Origin: JAFGMQ01 sp036733345
GTDB taxonomy: Bacteria; Desulfobacterota; DSM-4660; Desulfatiglandales; Desulfatiglandaceae
Direction: 5' to 3'
Assembly: GCA_036733345.1 (NCBI GenBank)
Contig: DAINAR010000006.1
Coordinates: 29,257 to 93,256 of the forward strand
Length of the DNA stretch: 64,000 bases
Part shown: positions 17,314-26,706 of the stretch, one piece after another
Numbering within the stretch: the first letter of the stretch is position 1
Layout: the number at the start of each line of letters is the position of its first letter
Program-made: the position numbers and the translations under genes
Notes under the pieces: generated by a model
Seen by the model: the letters and a program-made list of their open reading frames with translations, nothing else
Database searches by the model: none
What the model was told of the DNA's origin: nothing

Positions 17314-18588
17314 TCATGGATCCAGAATATATTTTTTGATGCATTCCATTATAGAATCAATATCAGGGTTGGTGCCGTTAAGAAAAATGATAAAAGAGTA
17401 AGGTTTATCTTTATCATTTAGAATAAATCCTGCCTGGGTTTTGACACCGTTAAGAGTCCCTGTTTTGTATAATATCGGGCCGTGTTTTTTGAGCAGGTGC
17501 CGATATGGTAAAAACTTTTTTAAAACCTTGAGCATCTCCATCGCCGATATCCGGTTTTTTCTTGATATCCCTGATCCCTCCACAATCTCAGTATCTTCAA
17601 GATGGAGTTCATCTTTTGCATAATGAGAGATTACCTTAATTCCTTTTACTAATGTGCCTGGTGATCCGTAAACATGGGCCCCCAGGGTAATTAAAATCTG
17701 GTTTGCTATAAAGTTGTTGGAAAAATTCATCATTTTCATCAGAATATCTGTAAGCGTAAAACTGGATCGGTAGGTATAAATAAGCCTGTCGTTCTGCTTC
17801 AAGGTGCCGAATTTTATTTTTCCCCGGTATTTCACCCCCTGTTCTCTTAAAAAGTGTAAAAACAATTCACCGGCATAAAATGCTGCCTCCCTTTGATCGT
17901 GGAATATCGTACAGCGGCCATTTTTTAAACCATGTCTCAGAATCTGTTGCCTGGCAAAGGGTAACATTGGAGTGACCGCTTCGGCAGAGATGATATCTCC
18001 GTTTTTATTGCGTTCAAAATTAACTGTATTAAAATTGGCACACAGGGCGCCGACCGGGGCATCATATGGGTTAGTAGAAGTTCCCAGGCCTGGAATCAAG
18101 ATGTCTTGCGAGAAAAAGGTATCATCCAAAATAAGGTTGTTAAAATCCCGAATTTTTTTCCCAAGACTATTGGAAATCTCCTGCCACACTTCTGAAATCA
18201 TAAGAGGATCTCCATAGCCCTTAATTTTCAGGTTGTTATTTCTATCCATATAAAACTCGGTATTAAACCTGTAATCCTGTCCAAAGTGCCTGATTGCCGA
18301 AAGTGCTGTGATAAGCTTGAGTGTCGACGCAGGAATATAGCTCTTTGTTTCGTTCTTTTTCATAATTATATTTCCGTCAGGATTAGCTATAAGAAGTGCA
18401 TCCTTCGAAGAAATCATATCCAGGCAGGTTTTTTTCTGCTTAGCATTTAACACAGAGGTGCCTGAAGCCAGTGAAGCATAAAAGAGTACTGAAATTAAGA
18501 TTATGAAGAATGTTATTCTTAAGATTCCAAAAAGCAGGTTACTCTGCCATGAGCAAATAATATTTTTTTTAGGAATTGATTGTTTCAT
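17314..18588 (-). CDS. dacB: D-alanyl-D-alanine carboxypeptidase, PBP4/S13 type
   Basis: A 424-aa penicillin-binding protein with an N-terminal hydrophobic anchor or signal (about residues 20-40). The three active-site motifs are visible: SxxK as IPASTLKL (Ser88, Lys91), SxN as NFSNNF, and KTG as LYKTGTLNG near residue 385. It trims or cleaves peptidoglycan peptides in the periplasm. The start overlaps the upstream small gene by 4 nt, indicating translational coupling. It is slightly shorter than E. coli DacB (477 aa). Confidence 0.9.
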   Translation of the reverse strand: MKQSIPKKNIICSWQSNLLFGILRITFFIILISVLFYASLASGTSVLNAKQKKTCLDMISSKDALLIANPDGNIIMKKNETKSYIPASTLKLITALSAIRHFGQDYRFNTEFYMDRNNNLKIKGYGDPLMISEVWQEISNSLGKKIRDFNNLILDDTFFSQDILIPGLGTSTNPYDAPVGALCANFNTVNFERNKNGDIISAEAVTPMLPFARQQILRHGLKNGRCTIFHDQREAAFYAGELFLHFLREQGVKYRGKIKFGTLKQNDRLIYTYRSSFTLTDILMKMMNFSNNFIANQILITLGAHVYGSPGTLVKGIKVISHYAKDELHLEDTEIVEGSGISRKNRISAMEMLKVLKKFLPYRHLLKKHGPILYKTGTLNGVKTQAGFILNDKDKPYSFIIFLNGTNPDIDSIMECIKKYILDP

Positions 18589-18890
18589 GGCGTTTCTTGG
18601 GGAATTTGGCTTAACTGCTTCTCGTCGATCCGGGGGATATCCTTCGGGAGAGGATGATTAAGGAAATCAAGGAGGGAATTTATCTTTTCAGCAGTTGATT
18701 TTCTTCTGTCAACAAAGAGGTGATATTCTCCATCTACCCTGCAAATGCCTCCCTTCAGTTTCAAGCCGGCCGCTTCAAGCCGGTCATAATGAATATGTAT
18801 GCCAAGCTGGGCAGCCTTTTCTTCGAGTTCATTCAATCGGCTTTGGAGTGTAATATTGTAGGGTATTTTTTTTCTCTTGTTCGATTTCAT
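18585..18890 (-). CDS. Conserved-looking hypothetical protein, 101 aa
   Basis: A soluble basic protein whose first half is a helix that could form a coiled coil (LQSRLNELEEKAAQLGI). It then has a short beta segment LKLKGGICRVDGEYHLFVDRRK and a C-terminal helical stretch. I do not recognise a family with confidence. It overlaps the dacB start by 4 nt and lies 16 nt after lolA, so it belongs to the ftsK-lolA-dacB gene run. Confidence 0.75.
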   Translation of the reverse strand: MKSNKRKKIPYNITLQSRLNELEEKAAQLGIHIHYDRLEAAGLKLKGGICRVDGEYHLFVDRRKSTAEKINSLLDFLNHPLPKDIPRIDEKQLSQIPQETP

Positions 18891-18906
18891 ATTATGAATA
18901 TTTTCC

Positions 18907-19569
18907 CTATTCTTTTATCAGCCGGAAGCCTTCCGGAATAATGAAGCTGAAAAGGGCACTGCCCAGACTTTCCTTTAAAACCATTTCACTGAGTCTGAAG
19001 CTGGTTATTGAGCCAAATTGATTGTGAATATGAACTTCATTAATAGAATATCCAGTTGTTATAATCAGTCTTATCCGATCCACGTCCTGCCAGGGGGTAG
19101 CAGGCCTGAGTTCAAGGCCATGGCACTCTGCCTTGTTTTGATCAAACATTGCGATCCGGAATTTATCATTTATTTCACTAAAACCGCTGAAGATATCGTT
19201 TAAAAGCCTTAACTCCATCCCGAATGTTTTGGAAGAATATTCATAAGCAGTTTTTTTATCCGGAACAATCCACAACAGTTTATCTTTATCTGCTATGATT
19301 GTTTCTTTCGTGGGTGTTTCCTGCTCCAGCCTCAGGTAACAAGGGGACTTGAAATATATCTGACCGGTGGCCAGATCTCCTTTGATCTGGTTACCCAGCA
19401 TAGTCATTGACCTTGTATTTACCTCACGGGTATAAGACACTGTAAATCCAGGCAGGGCGCCATACTTTTTGCGAATACCTTCAAGGACACCTGACAGATC
19501 TCCGGCTGCAAGCGGTGCAATATGAAAAAACAGTACTAAAAGATGACTGATTATGAGGACCTTTAACAT
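18907..19569 (-). CDS. lolA: Outer-membrane lipoprotein carrier protein LolA family
   Basis: A 220-aa periplasmic carrier of lipoproteins from the inner to the outer membrane. It has a signal peptide (MLKVLIISHLLVLFFHIAPLAAG is hydrophobic, cut near residue 22) and LolA features: FTVSYTREV, GQIYFKSPCYLRLEQ, IIADKDKLLWIVPDKK and a following Tyr. It starts 2 nt after the ftsK stop. The ftsK-lolA order is common in proteobacteria and supports the call. Confidence 0.88.
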   Translation of the reverse strand: MLKVLIISHLLVLFFHIAPLAAGDLSGVLEGIRKKYGALPGFTVSYTREVNTRSMTMLGNQIKGDLATGQIYFKSPCYLRLEQETPTKETIIADKDKLLWIVPDKKTAYEYSSKTFGMELRLLNDIFSGFSEINDKFRIAMFDQNKAECHGLELRPATPWQDVDRIRLIITTGYSINEVHIHNQFGSITSFRLSEMVLKESLGSALFSFIIPEGFRLIKE

Positions 19570-19571
19570 TT

Positions 19572-21770
19572 TTACATTACCTTTCTACCGTATACTTCCC
19601 TCGGCCTGACTCCATCCGAAGGGCCTACAATGCCTTCTTTTTCCATTGCCTCGATCATTCTTGCGGCCCGGTTATAGCCTACTCTGAGCTTACGCTGCAG
19701 CATGGATATGGATGCCTGGCCTGTATTTACAACGAGTTCTATAGCCAGGTCATATTTTTCGTCAAGTTCAAATTCATCATCCAGCCCTTCTTCATCGTGC
19801 GCAATCTCTGTCAAAATTGAATTATCATAATCCGGCTCTTTCTGTTTTCTGAGAAAATCGGTGACACGGGTGACCTCTTCTTCCGACACATATGGACCGT
19901 GGATTCTCATAAGACGCGAAACGCCGGGTGGCATGAAAAGCATGTCTCCGTCACCCAAAAGATGTTCAGCCCCGTTAGTATCAAGTATGGTTCTTGAGTC
20001 CACCTTTGAAGAAACCTGAAATGATATTCTTGTAGGAAAATTGGCCTTGATAATGCCGGTAAGAACGTTTACCGAGGGCCTTTGCGTTGCAATGATAAGG
20101 TGAATTCCGGCTGCTCGAGCCATCTGAGCCAGCCTGGTAATTGCCTCTTCAACATCTTTGGATGAAACCATCATCAGGTCCGCAAGTTCATCAATAACCA
20201 GTATTATATATGGAAGGTAACTGTCTGTCCCCTGTGATGTGTCATCAGATATAATTAAAGGTTTTTTAGCTATTTTGCGATTGTATGCATCAATGTTTCT
20301 TACGCCCCTGTCTGAAAGGAGCATATATCTTCTTTCCATTTCTTCCACTGCCCATCTGAGAGCTTTGGTGGCATCTTTTGGTTGTGTTACCACAGGATGA
20401 AGCAAATGTGGGATATCGTGATATATTGAGAGCTCAATCCTTTTTGGATCGATCATCAGGAATCTAACCATATCGGGAGATGCCTTAAAAAGCAGACTGT
20501 TGATCATTGTATTTATTGAGATGCTTTTTCCTGTGCCGGTTGCACCGGCCACAAGAAGATGGGGCATTTTTGTTAAATCCGTAATTACAGCAGACCCCGT
20601 GATATCTTTGCCCAGGGCAATAGGCAATTTGAAGTTGGAACTTTTGAACGAAGGGCTTGCAATAACCTCCTTCAGAAACACCATTTCCCTGTGGTTGTTG
20701 GGAATTTCTATACCGATGGCTGCCTTTCCAGGTATGGGAGCCACGATTCGGATACTGGGCGCTCTCAATGTAAGAGCAAGGTCGTCCGCTAGACCAGAAA
20801 CCTTGCTGATTTTAATCCCCGGGGCTGGTTTATATTCATACATTGTGATTACAGGGCCTGGAAGTATCTCTGTGACTTCGCCTTCAACGCCAAAGTCAGC
20901 CAATTTCCTTTCAAGACGACGGGCATTGATTTCAAGGCTTTCGCGTTGTATTTCAGTATCTTTTTTCTCAGGCAGATCATTAAGTAAATCCAGTGAAGGC
21001 AGAATGAATTCCCCTGCTACGTTCATAAAGGGAAATTGCTCCTGTTCAGGTTTTTTTTCGCTTTCGTGGGTCGGATTGACTATAGTAACTTTCGGTTTTG
21101 AATCGATTTTATGCCTGGCAATAACGGCTTTCCGTGTCCTGTTCTTACGTTCTTTTCTTTTCGTAAAGGAACCTCTTATCCTTCTCAACATACCCAAAGC
21201 TGATATGCTGAATCTTGAAAAGATCCAGCCCAGGGAGAGATGACTGGCAACCATAAGTGATATGATAAAAAGTGTAATAAGAAATACATATGCGCCGAAA
21301 TAATTGAGAAATTCTCTGGAGAGTTCTGCAACATGAAGACCTATCAGACCTCCGGCTATGGTACTTCCATTCCTGAAGTTCACAACTTCCGGAAATTGCA
21401 GGTTTAATATCCCGGCAGAGGAAACCAGCAGAACAAAGACGGCAATAACTCCTTTTACAGGGGATGACAGTGAGCGCCCACGGAAAGAAAGAAGGGATAA
21501 TGCAAGAAAGACAGCAACTAAAAAGAATGAGGAAAATCCGAGCAGCAGGAAGATGCCTCCGGCCAGATGTGAGCCTACAGTCCCGAAAAGGTTTTGTGCT
21601 TTTCCAACAGGCTCTGTTACATCCCAGAAAAGCAGGTCAGCATTGTTATAAGAAAAAAGGCTTCCACCTAAGAGTATGGCTATAAGTAATAAGATGAGCC
21701 CTCGGATGTCCTTTCTGATAGAATGCACGGGCTTTTGAGTCTTACTCAAGGAACTTGCTCTGTTTCTCAA
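19572..21770 (-). CDS. ftsK: DNA translocase FtsK/SpoIIIE
   Basis: A 732-aa septal DNA pump that clears chromosome ends and activates dif recombination. Residues 1-190 contain about four membrane segments. A linker and the alpha/beta motor follow: Walker A GATGTGKS (409-416) and Walker B IILVIDELADLMM (near 525). RPSVNVLTGIIKANFPTRISF and GAEHLLGDGDML are typical. The C-terminal gamma domain (about 665-730; GQASISMLQRKLRVGYNRAAR) should read KOPS sites. The linker is short, as in most bacteria outside enterics. Confidence 0.96.
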   Translation of the reverse strand: MRNRASSLSKTQKPVHSIRKDIRGLILLLIAILLGGSLFSYNNADLLFWDVTEPVGKAQNLFGTVGSHLAGGIFLLLGFSSFFLVAVFLALSLLSFRGRSLSSPVKGVIAVFVLLVSSAGILNLQFPEVVNFRNGSTIAGGLIGLHVAELSREFLNYFGAYVFLITLFIISLMVASHLSLGWIFSRFSISALGMLRRIRGSFTKRKERKNRTRKAVIARHKIDSKPKVTIVNPTHESEKKPEQEQFPFMNVAGEFILPSLDLLNDLPEKKDTEIQRESLEINARRLERKLADFGVEGEVTEILPGPVITMYEYKPAPGIKISKVSGLADDLALTLRAPSIRIVAPIPGKAAIGIEIPNNHREMVFLKEVIASPSFKSSNFKLPIALGKDITGSAVITDLTKMPHLLVAGATGTGKSISINTMINSLLFKASPDMVRFLMIDPKRIELSIYHDIPHLLHPVVTQPKDATKALRWAVEEMERRYMLLSDRGVRNIDAYNRKIAKKPLIISDDTSQGTDSYLPYIILVIDELADLMMVSSKDVEEAITRLAQMARAAGIHLIIATQRPSVNVLTGIIKANFPTRISFQVSSKVDSRTILDTNGAEHLLGDGDMLFMPPGVSRLMRIHGPYVSEEEVTRVTDFLRKQKEPDYDNSILTEIAHDEEGLDDEFELDEKYDLAIELVVNTGQASISMLQRKLRVGYNRAARMIEAMEKEGIVGPSDGVRPREVYGRKVM

Positions 21771-21883
21771 TTTGGCTTTTCCTCAGTCTTAAATTAATCA
21801 GTTATTGTTTTAACAGTCTTATTGCTTTCTTGCAGGTACCTCTGCAACATAAACTTTAACCATTCTTTGTAATTTCCATCCTT

Positions 21884-23533
21884 TCACATAGGGATAACGA
21901 TCGGAAGAATTAAAGGGCTCCTGTTGATAATATTATAAAAAAAGCGTTTGAGGCGTTTATATATATCAGCCTTAACTTCCAGCCAGTCTATAGAAGATGG
22001 GCGCTCAAGATCTGCAAGCACTTCCAGTACCATTGTTTTTGCACTATCAAGTATCAAACCACCATGCTCTTCAATTACAAAACCCCTTGAAACAATGTCC
22101 GGGCCAAAAATTATTTCTCCGGAGTGTTCATTTACTGCCAGAAGCACAACTACAATACCGTCTCCGCTAAGCCTTTTTCTATCTCTAAGCACAACCTCTT
22201 CTACATCACCAACGCCTTTTCCATCAACAAGAACCCGGCCTGTGTTAACAGCTTCTCCCAGGCTGACCTCGTTGTCTTTAAAGCAGATAGTTTTACCATC
22301 CTCTGCAATAAGGACCCTGTTTTCAGGCATACCCATTTCCAGAGCCAGTTGTGCATGTTTGACAAGATGTCTATATTCACCATGAATTGGCACAAAATAG
22401 CGAGGTTTTACGAGACTGAGCATAACCTTTAATTCTTCTCTTTTGGCATGACCGGAAGTGTGTATATCGGAGACCTTCTCGTATACAACATCGGCGCCCA
22501 TATGATAAAAGCTGTTTATTATAGATGTTATTGCATTTTCATTACCCGGGATAAAGCGTGATGAGAGGATGATCTTATCATTGGGCTTGATTTTAATTGT
22601 TTTATGGTGTCCATGAGCCATCCTTGTAAGAGCTGACATAGGCTCGCCCTGACTGCCTGTGGTTATAATTGCGATATTTTCATCCGGAAACATACCGATT
22701 TGACGCTCACTGATTTCCAGGCCATCAGGCATGCTGATAAAACCCTGTTCCCTTGCCAAACGGATATTCGTAACCATGCTTTTACCGCTAAGAACCAATT
22801 TTCGGTCAAATTCTACTGCCAGGTCAATGACCTGCTGGATTCGGGTTATATTTGAAGCGAAACTTGAAACTATAACCCGTCCTTGTGAGGTTTGGAATAA
22901 TTCCCTGAGCGTTTTACGTACTGCACTCTCGCTCAGTGTAAATCCCTCCTTTTCAGCGTTAGTGGAGTCTGAGAAAAGCACAAGAACACCTTTTGCACCG
23001 TAATGGGCAAACCTTATAAGGTCAGTAGACTGTCCGTCAACAGGGGTCGGATCCAATCTGAAGTCGCCAGAATGAACAATTATTCCCTCAGGCGTTTCGA
23101 TTGCAAGGCCAACACCATCAACAATGCTGTGGTTTACACTGATATATTCAATCCTGAATGGTCCAAGAGATGTGCTTTCTCCAGCGCTGATTTTTTTAAG
23201 ATCAGGTTCTTCAGGTAAATCATGTTCCCTGAGTTTCTGTTTCAGCAATTCCAATGTAAAGCCTGTACCGAAAACAGGAACAAAAAACTCCTTCAGGAAA
23301 AAAGGCACTGCTCCTATATGATCCTCATGGCCATGAGTGAGAATAAGTGCTTTAACCTTATCTCTGTTTTCCCGCAGGTATTGCAGGTCTGGAATAACGA
23401 AATCAATCCCTGGCATATAGTCATCAGGAAACATAAGGCCCGCGTCAATTACAATGAGATATTGCTCATATTCGACAGCCATCATGTTGAGCCCGATTTC
23501 CCCAAGGCCCCCCAGGGGTATGATTTTTAACAT
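21884..23533 (-). CDS. rnj: Ribonuclease J
   Basis: A 549-aa metallo-beta-lactamase/beta-CASP nuclease acting in RNA maturation and decay (5' exo- and endonuclease). The zinc motif is LTHGHEDHIGAVPF (His67-His72) with VHSGDFRLDPTPVDG downstream. The beta-CASP part has SGKSMVTNIRLA and the C-terminal HTSGHAKREELK and FVPIHGEYRHLVKHA motifs. The length fits RNase J. It is transcribed away from ssb. Confidence 0.94.
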   Translation of the reverse strand: MLKIIPLGGLGEIGLNMMAVEYEQYLIVIDAGLMFPDDYMPGIDFVIPDLQYLRENRDKVKALILTHGHEDHIGAVPFFLKEFFVPVFGTGFTLELLKQKLREHDLPEEPDLKKISAGESTSLGPFRIEYISVNHSIVDGVGLAIETPEGIIVHSGDFRLDPTPVDGQSTDLIRFAHYGAKGVLVLFSDSTNAEKEGFTLSESAVRKTLRELFQTSQGRVIVSSFASNITRIQQVIDLAVEFDRKLVLSGKSMVTNIRLAREQGFISMPDGLEISERQIGMFPDENIAIITTGSQGEPMSALTRMAHGHHKTIKIKPNDKIILSSRFIPGNENAITSIINSFYHMGADVVYEKVSDIHTSGHAKREELKVMLSLVKPRYFVPIHGEYRHLVKHAQLALEMGMPENRVLIAEDGKTICFKDNEVSLGEAVNTGRVLVDGKGVGDVEEVVLRDRKRLSGDGIVVVLLAVNEHSGEIIFGPDIVSRGFVIEEHGGLILDSAKTMVLEVLADLERPSSIDWLEVKADIYKRLKRFFYNIINRSPLILPIVIPM

Positions 23534-23865
23534 TTAAAGCCTCTGTGTTATTTCGATGTATTCATTTTGCGGACATTTTTTTTCATACAAATTAATAATG
23601 AGGTCACTTTAACAGATCTTCCGAACCTTGATTTTTCAGGAAACCATAGACACACAATTTAAACAGGTCCGATATTACCGCATGAATAATCAACTTTTTT
23701 TTATTAAATAAACAATAAATTAATCCTTTAGTCAACCTGAGTCAACACACAAACTTTTAAATGCGCTTGATTTGAAGCATTCCTTTATGCTACAGATAAA
23801 ACCTTACAAACTTGAAGCCCTTTAAATCTTTTCAGGTGCCCACAAAAATTGAAGGAGAAAAGAAT
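23534..23865. other. Divergent intergenic region, rnj / ssb
   Basis: AT-rich spacer that must hold two divergent promoters. A short direct repeat AGTCAACCTGAGTCAACAC is seen near 23733. Nothing else is supported. Confidence 0.4.
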
Positions 23866-24282
23866 ATGGCAAGTGTTAACAAGGTGATATTAATAGGCAA
23901 TCTAGGGAGAGATCCTGAGGTAAGATACACTGCAGACGGAGTCGCAGTAGCTAACTTCACTATTGCAACGTCAGAACAATGGAAAGATAAAAATGGTGAA
24001 AAGCAGGAACGTACCGAGTGGCACAGGATCGTGGCCTGGAGGCGTCTTGGCGAGATCTGCGGTGAGTATCTTCGAAAGGGAAGTCAGGTTTTTATTGAGG
24101 GAAAATTGCAGACAAGGTCATGGGAAGACCGCGATGGAGTTAAGCGCTATATTACAGAAGTGGTAGCTCAGGCCATGCAGATGCTTGGTTCTGCAGGAAA
24201 GGATACAAGGGAAGAATCGTTTGGCGCTCCATTGCCGGGTGATGAGCCGATGGCCATCCCGGATGATGACATCCCTTTTTAG
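23866..24282 (+). CDS. ssb: Single-stranded DNA-binding protein
   Basis: A 138-aa OB-fold protein. ATG 23866 is chosen (MASVNKVILIGNLGRDPEVR), with a GGAG site about 9 nt upstream; an in-frame ATG 18 codons earlier gives a non-family extension. TEWHRIVAWRRLGEICGEYLRKG and VFIEGKLQTRSWED are family motifs. The acidic C-terminal tip DDDIPF recruits replication and repair partners. It binds ssDNA as a tetramer. Confidence 0.96.
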   Translation: MASVNKVILIGNLGRDPEVRYTADGVAVANFTIATSEQWKDKNGEKQERTEWHRIVAWRRLGEICGEYLRKGSQVFIEGKLQTRSWEDRDGVKRYITEVVAQAMQMLGSAGKDTREESFGAPLPGDEPMAIPDDDIPF

Positions 24283-24450
24283 ACTTGTTGTCATTATTTA
24301 GGGGCAGTCTTTATTGATTATTAATAGTTGCATGCAGCTTTTGAACATTGCCGGACTGGAACTGCCTGTCAACATTTTGAGCTTTTAATGATCTGAATCA
24401 AAAAATTATGGAATCCTGCGACGGGTTCAAAATAGTCAGGAGTTTAATTG

Positions 24451-24639
24451 TCAGTCAGTATCAGTAGTGTCTTTATCTTTGGGTGAATCAATCTTTTCCG
24501 GGGGTTCATGAGTTGCCTTTTTGAAGTTTTTTATTCCCTTTCCTATCCCGCTGCCTATTTCAGGTAATTTGCCTGCGCCAAAAATAATTAAAATAATGAT
24601 CAATATTATGATCAATTCGGGCATTCCTATCCCAAACAT
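24451..24639 (-). CDS. tatA: Twin-arginine translocase subunit TatA/TatE
   Basis: A 62-aa protein with one N-terminal membrane helix (ELIIILIIILIIFGAGKLPEIG), then the amphipathic helix IGSGIGKGIKNFKKATHE and a charged tail. FGAGKLPE is the TatA/E hinge motif. It oligomerises to form the translocation pore for folded, twin-arginine-signal proteins. No tatB or tatC is adjacent, which is common in this phylum. Confidence 0.92.
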   Translation of the reverse strand: MFGIGMPELIIILIIILIIFGAGKLPEIGSGIGKGIKNFKKATHEPPEKIDSPKDKDTTDTD

Positions 24640-24783
24640 TGAGCTACCTCCAATATTATATGCATGCTATTCGATTTAATAATGAAGCATTTATAATTGC
24701 TTCTAATAAAGAAAACTATAAGCAGTCCTCATTCTTACTAAATATCATCAGGACGAAAATGTTTTTATGTGCTGTCGCCCTTA

Positions 24784-25260
24784 TCAATCCTTCAACCAGG
24801 TCCTGCAGAGGTGATAGAAAACGTCCGAGAGATATACAATACCCACAATCTTACCATTATCCACCACAGGGATGCGCCGGTATTTCTTCTTTATCATCAG
24901 GTCAATTACAATCATTAAATCATCATCAGGCGCAACAGCTATCACAGGCGTGCTCATTATCTGTTCAACCCTCAAGTCCTTGAAGTGATCAACATAAACT
25001 TCAATTTCTCCTTTCCAGATGCTGAAGCTCCCTACTTCATAATTGAGGAAGGAGGGTCGCAAATGATAAAGTATGTCAAACATTGAAACCATGCCAAGCA
25101 GTCGGCCAGTGTCGTCTACCACCATGACACCGAAGGGTTTATAGCCTGTGGTTCTAACTTTACCGTTGAAAATCAACTTTGCTGCCTCCTTTACAGAGGC
25201 TTCGGGGCTAATAGTTTCATAATCATTGACCACAATATCTTTTGCCTTTAATTTTTCCAT
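24784..25260 (-). CDS. CBS-domain pair protein
   Basis: A 158-aa stand-alone protein of two CBS motifs (about residues 8-65 and 100-152). The first reads ISPEASVKEAAKLI...GVMVVDDTGRLLGMVSMFDIL; the second is VIAVAPDDDLMIVIDLMIKKKYRRIPVVDNGKIVGIVYLSDVF. CBS pairs bind adenosyl ligands (AMP, ATP, SAM) and regulate partner proteins; the partner is unknown here. The residues between domains (about 70-95) form an insertion. Confidence 0.88.
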   Translation of the reverse strand: MEKLKAKDIVVNDYETISPEASVKEAAKLIFNGKVRTTGYKPFGVMVVDDTGRLLGMVSMFDILYHLRPSFLNYEVGSFSIWKGEIEVYVDHFKDLRVEQIMSTPVIAVAPDDDLMIVIDLMIKKKYRRIPVVDNGKIVGIVYLSDVFYHLCRTWLKD

Positions 25261-25496
25261 GAAATATCCCCTCCTTTAAATTGGTCTGGTCACGAGTATA
25301 ATTTGCAGGGCTTTTTACTGTTCCCCATGTTGCATTCTTTATCTTAAAAGAGATGAAAATGCACTATTATTAAATTGTTGCCCACAATTTTTAATTTAGA
25401 TCAAAAAAATATACATGTCAAGCGGCCTGGTGACAAGATATATGTGTCGTATGACTGGTTATGGCAACGGTTAAAAGATGCCGGTATAAGGCGCCA

Positions 25497-25724
25497 TCAC
25501 GATTTGTTGTGTAAAGAGTCTTTCAGCTTTTTTCGGATTATTAAATACACTGTTATGACTATGATCAGGCCGATTATAAAAACCGGATGGTTTTCTTTGT
25601 ATATCCCGAATGCTACGGCAGATATTCCCAGAAACCCTGACAGGGCAACAATATGTTTAATTTTATTTGGTTTCATCAGTAGTAATTTGTCTTCAGTCCA
25701 GATGTTTAAGAAGCATGTCCTCAT
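25497..25724 (-). CDS. Small membrane protein, two predicted helices
   Basis: A 75-aa protein with two hydrophobic segments (about residues 26-42 and 47-64) and a basic C-terminus (IIRKKLKDSLHNKS). No family recognised. The ATG overlaps the stop of orn by 4 nt (ATGA), which suggests translational coupling. An internal ATG at 25676 (MKPNKIKH) is an alternative start. Confidence 0.6.
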   Translation of the reverse strand: MRTCFLNIWTEDKLLLMKPNKIKHIVALSGFLGISAVAFGIYKENHPVFIIGLIIVITVYLIIRKKLKDSLHNKS

Positions 25725-26296
25725 ACTTGCTGGATATGGGTGATGTCTGCATTATCCATAAATATGTGCTGGCGATAAAATTTCAGTTCATTGAGGGATT
25801 CCCTGATGTCTTCCATGGCCTGGTGCTGTTTCTGTTTCTTAAAGCGAGGAAGTGCAGGATACCATCTTTTTGCCAGTTCCTTGATCGAGCTGACATCGAT
25901 ATTCCGGTAATTCAGAAAATCCTCCAGACGGGGCATATATTTTATTAGAAATCGGCGATCCTGCCAAATTGAGTTGCCGCAAAGAGGAGATTGACCTTTT
26001 TTACAGTATTTTGTCACAAAATCCAGTATTGCATCTTCAGCCTGGTTGCAATTATAAGGAGAGGTTTTTGCTCGATGAAGCAGGCCGGATAGCTGATGGT
26101 GTTTCCTGCTCCAACTGTCCATTAAAGAAAGGATATGCTCTGGATGTTTAATGGGAATGTCAGGCCCTTCGGCAATAATTTCAAGGCTGTTGCTGGTAAT
26201 GATGCATGCGATTTCAAGAATGACATGGTTTTCAGGGTCAAGCCCTGTCATTTCCAGATCAATCCAGATTAGATGGCTGTCCAATTCAAGCTCCAT
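25721..26296 (-). CDS. orn: Oligoribonuclease, DEDDh 3'-5' exonuclease
   Basis: A 191-aa enzyme that degrades 2-5-nt RNAs to mononucleotides. Exo I motif is WIDLEMTGLDPENHVILEIA (the Asp-Glu pair), exo II SLMDSWSRKHH with GNSIWQDRRFL, and exo III HQAMEDIRESLNELKFYR (catalytic His and Asp). The length matches E. coli Orn (181 aa). It probably also clears pGpG from cyclic-di-GMP turnover. Confidence 0.95.
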   Translation of the reverse strand: MELELDSHLIWIDLEMTGLDPENHVILEIACIITSNSLEIIAEGPDIPIKHPEHILSLMDSWSRKHHQLSGLLHRAKTSPYNCNQAEDAILDFVTKYCKKGQSPLCGNSIWQDRRFLIKYMPRLEDFLNYRNIDVSSIKELAKRWYPALPRFKKQKQHQAMEDIRESLNELKFYRQHIFMDNADITHIQQV

Positions 26297-26307
26297 TAAA
26301 TGTATTA

Positions 26308-26370
26308 ATCAATCCGCCTAGGCGGACGAGGATTTGATACCCCGCTGCTTGCGGCGGGGTAGTTCATTAT
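26308..26370. repeat. Palindromic repeat family B, copy 1
   Basis: Two stacked palindromes: CCGCCTAGGCGG and CCCCGCTGCTTGCGGCGGGG. The reverse complement matches the longer copy at 39366-39478 (ACTACCCCGCCGC..AGCAG.GGGGTATC, then CCTCGTCCGCC..GGCGGATTGA). It follows the orn start on its upstream side. Confidence 0.6.
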
Positions 26371-26448
26371 TTGCGTCAGAAAATACCATAGAAGTACCTT
26401 ATTCTACCACCAAAAATAAGAAAAATAAATTCTAATGCTTTTTTCTTT

Positions 26449-26602
26449 ATTATTACTCCGGCGATTAAAAACATCAATCTTCATGCTGTACTTGATAACC
26501 CTGCCCCGGTCCCCGATTCGGGGATATCCAGTCGGAATCATTGTGGATTCCGGCTTTCGCCGGAATGACAACATTGACATATATTATTGCCGGAGTAATA
26601 AT
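26449..26602. mobile_element. MITE-like element with perfect 14-bp inverted ends
   Basis: ATTATTACTCCGGC at 26449-26462 is repeated as an exact inverted copy GCCGGAGTAATAAT at 26589-26602. The 154-bp interior has no real coding capacity but contains palindromes CCCCGATTCGGGG and CCGGCTTTCGCCGG of the common REP type. Size and ends suggest a non-autonomous element mobilised in trans; no transposase is seen in the window. Confidence 0.55.
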
Positions 26603-26706
26603 ACAAAAAGAGTAGGATGTTCTATTGATATATTTATTCTGAAGATAGAAGAATGATTTATCGGCAGTTCAATAGTTGAAATAATAGTTTCTTACAGGTT
26701 GCCGGC

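Noticed and set aside
26508..26580. Short palindromes as a CRISPR array
   Set aside because: Only single REP-like palindromes, no regular repeat-spacer pattern and no cas genes anywhere in the window.
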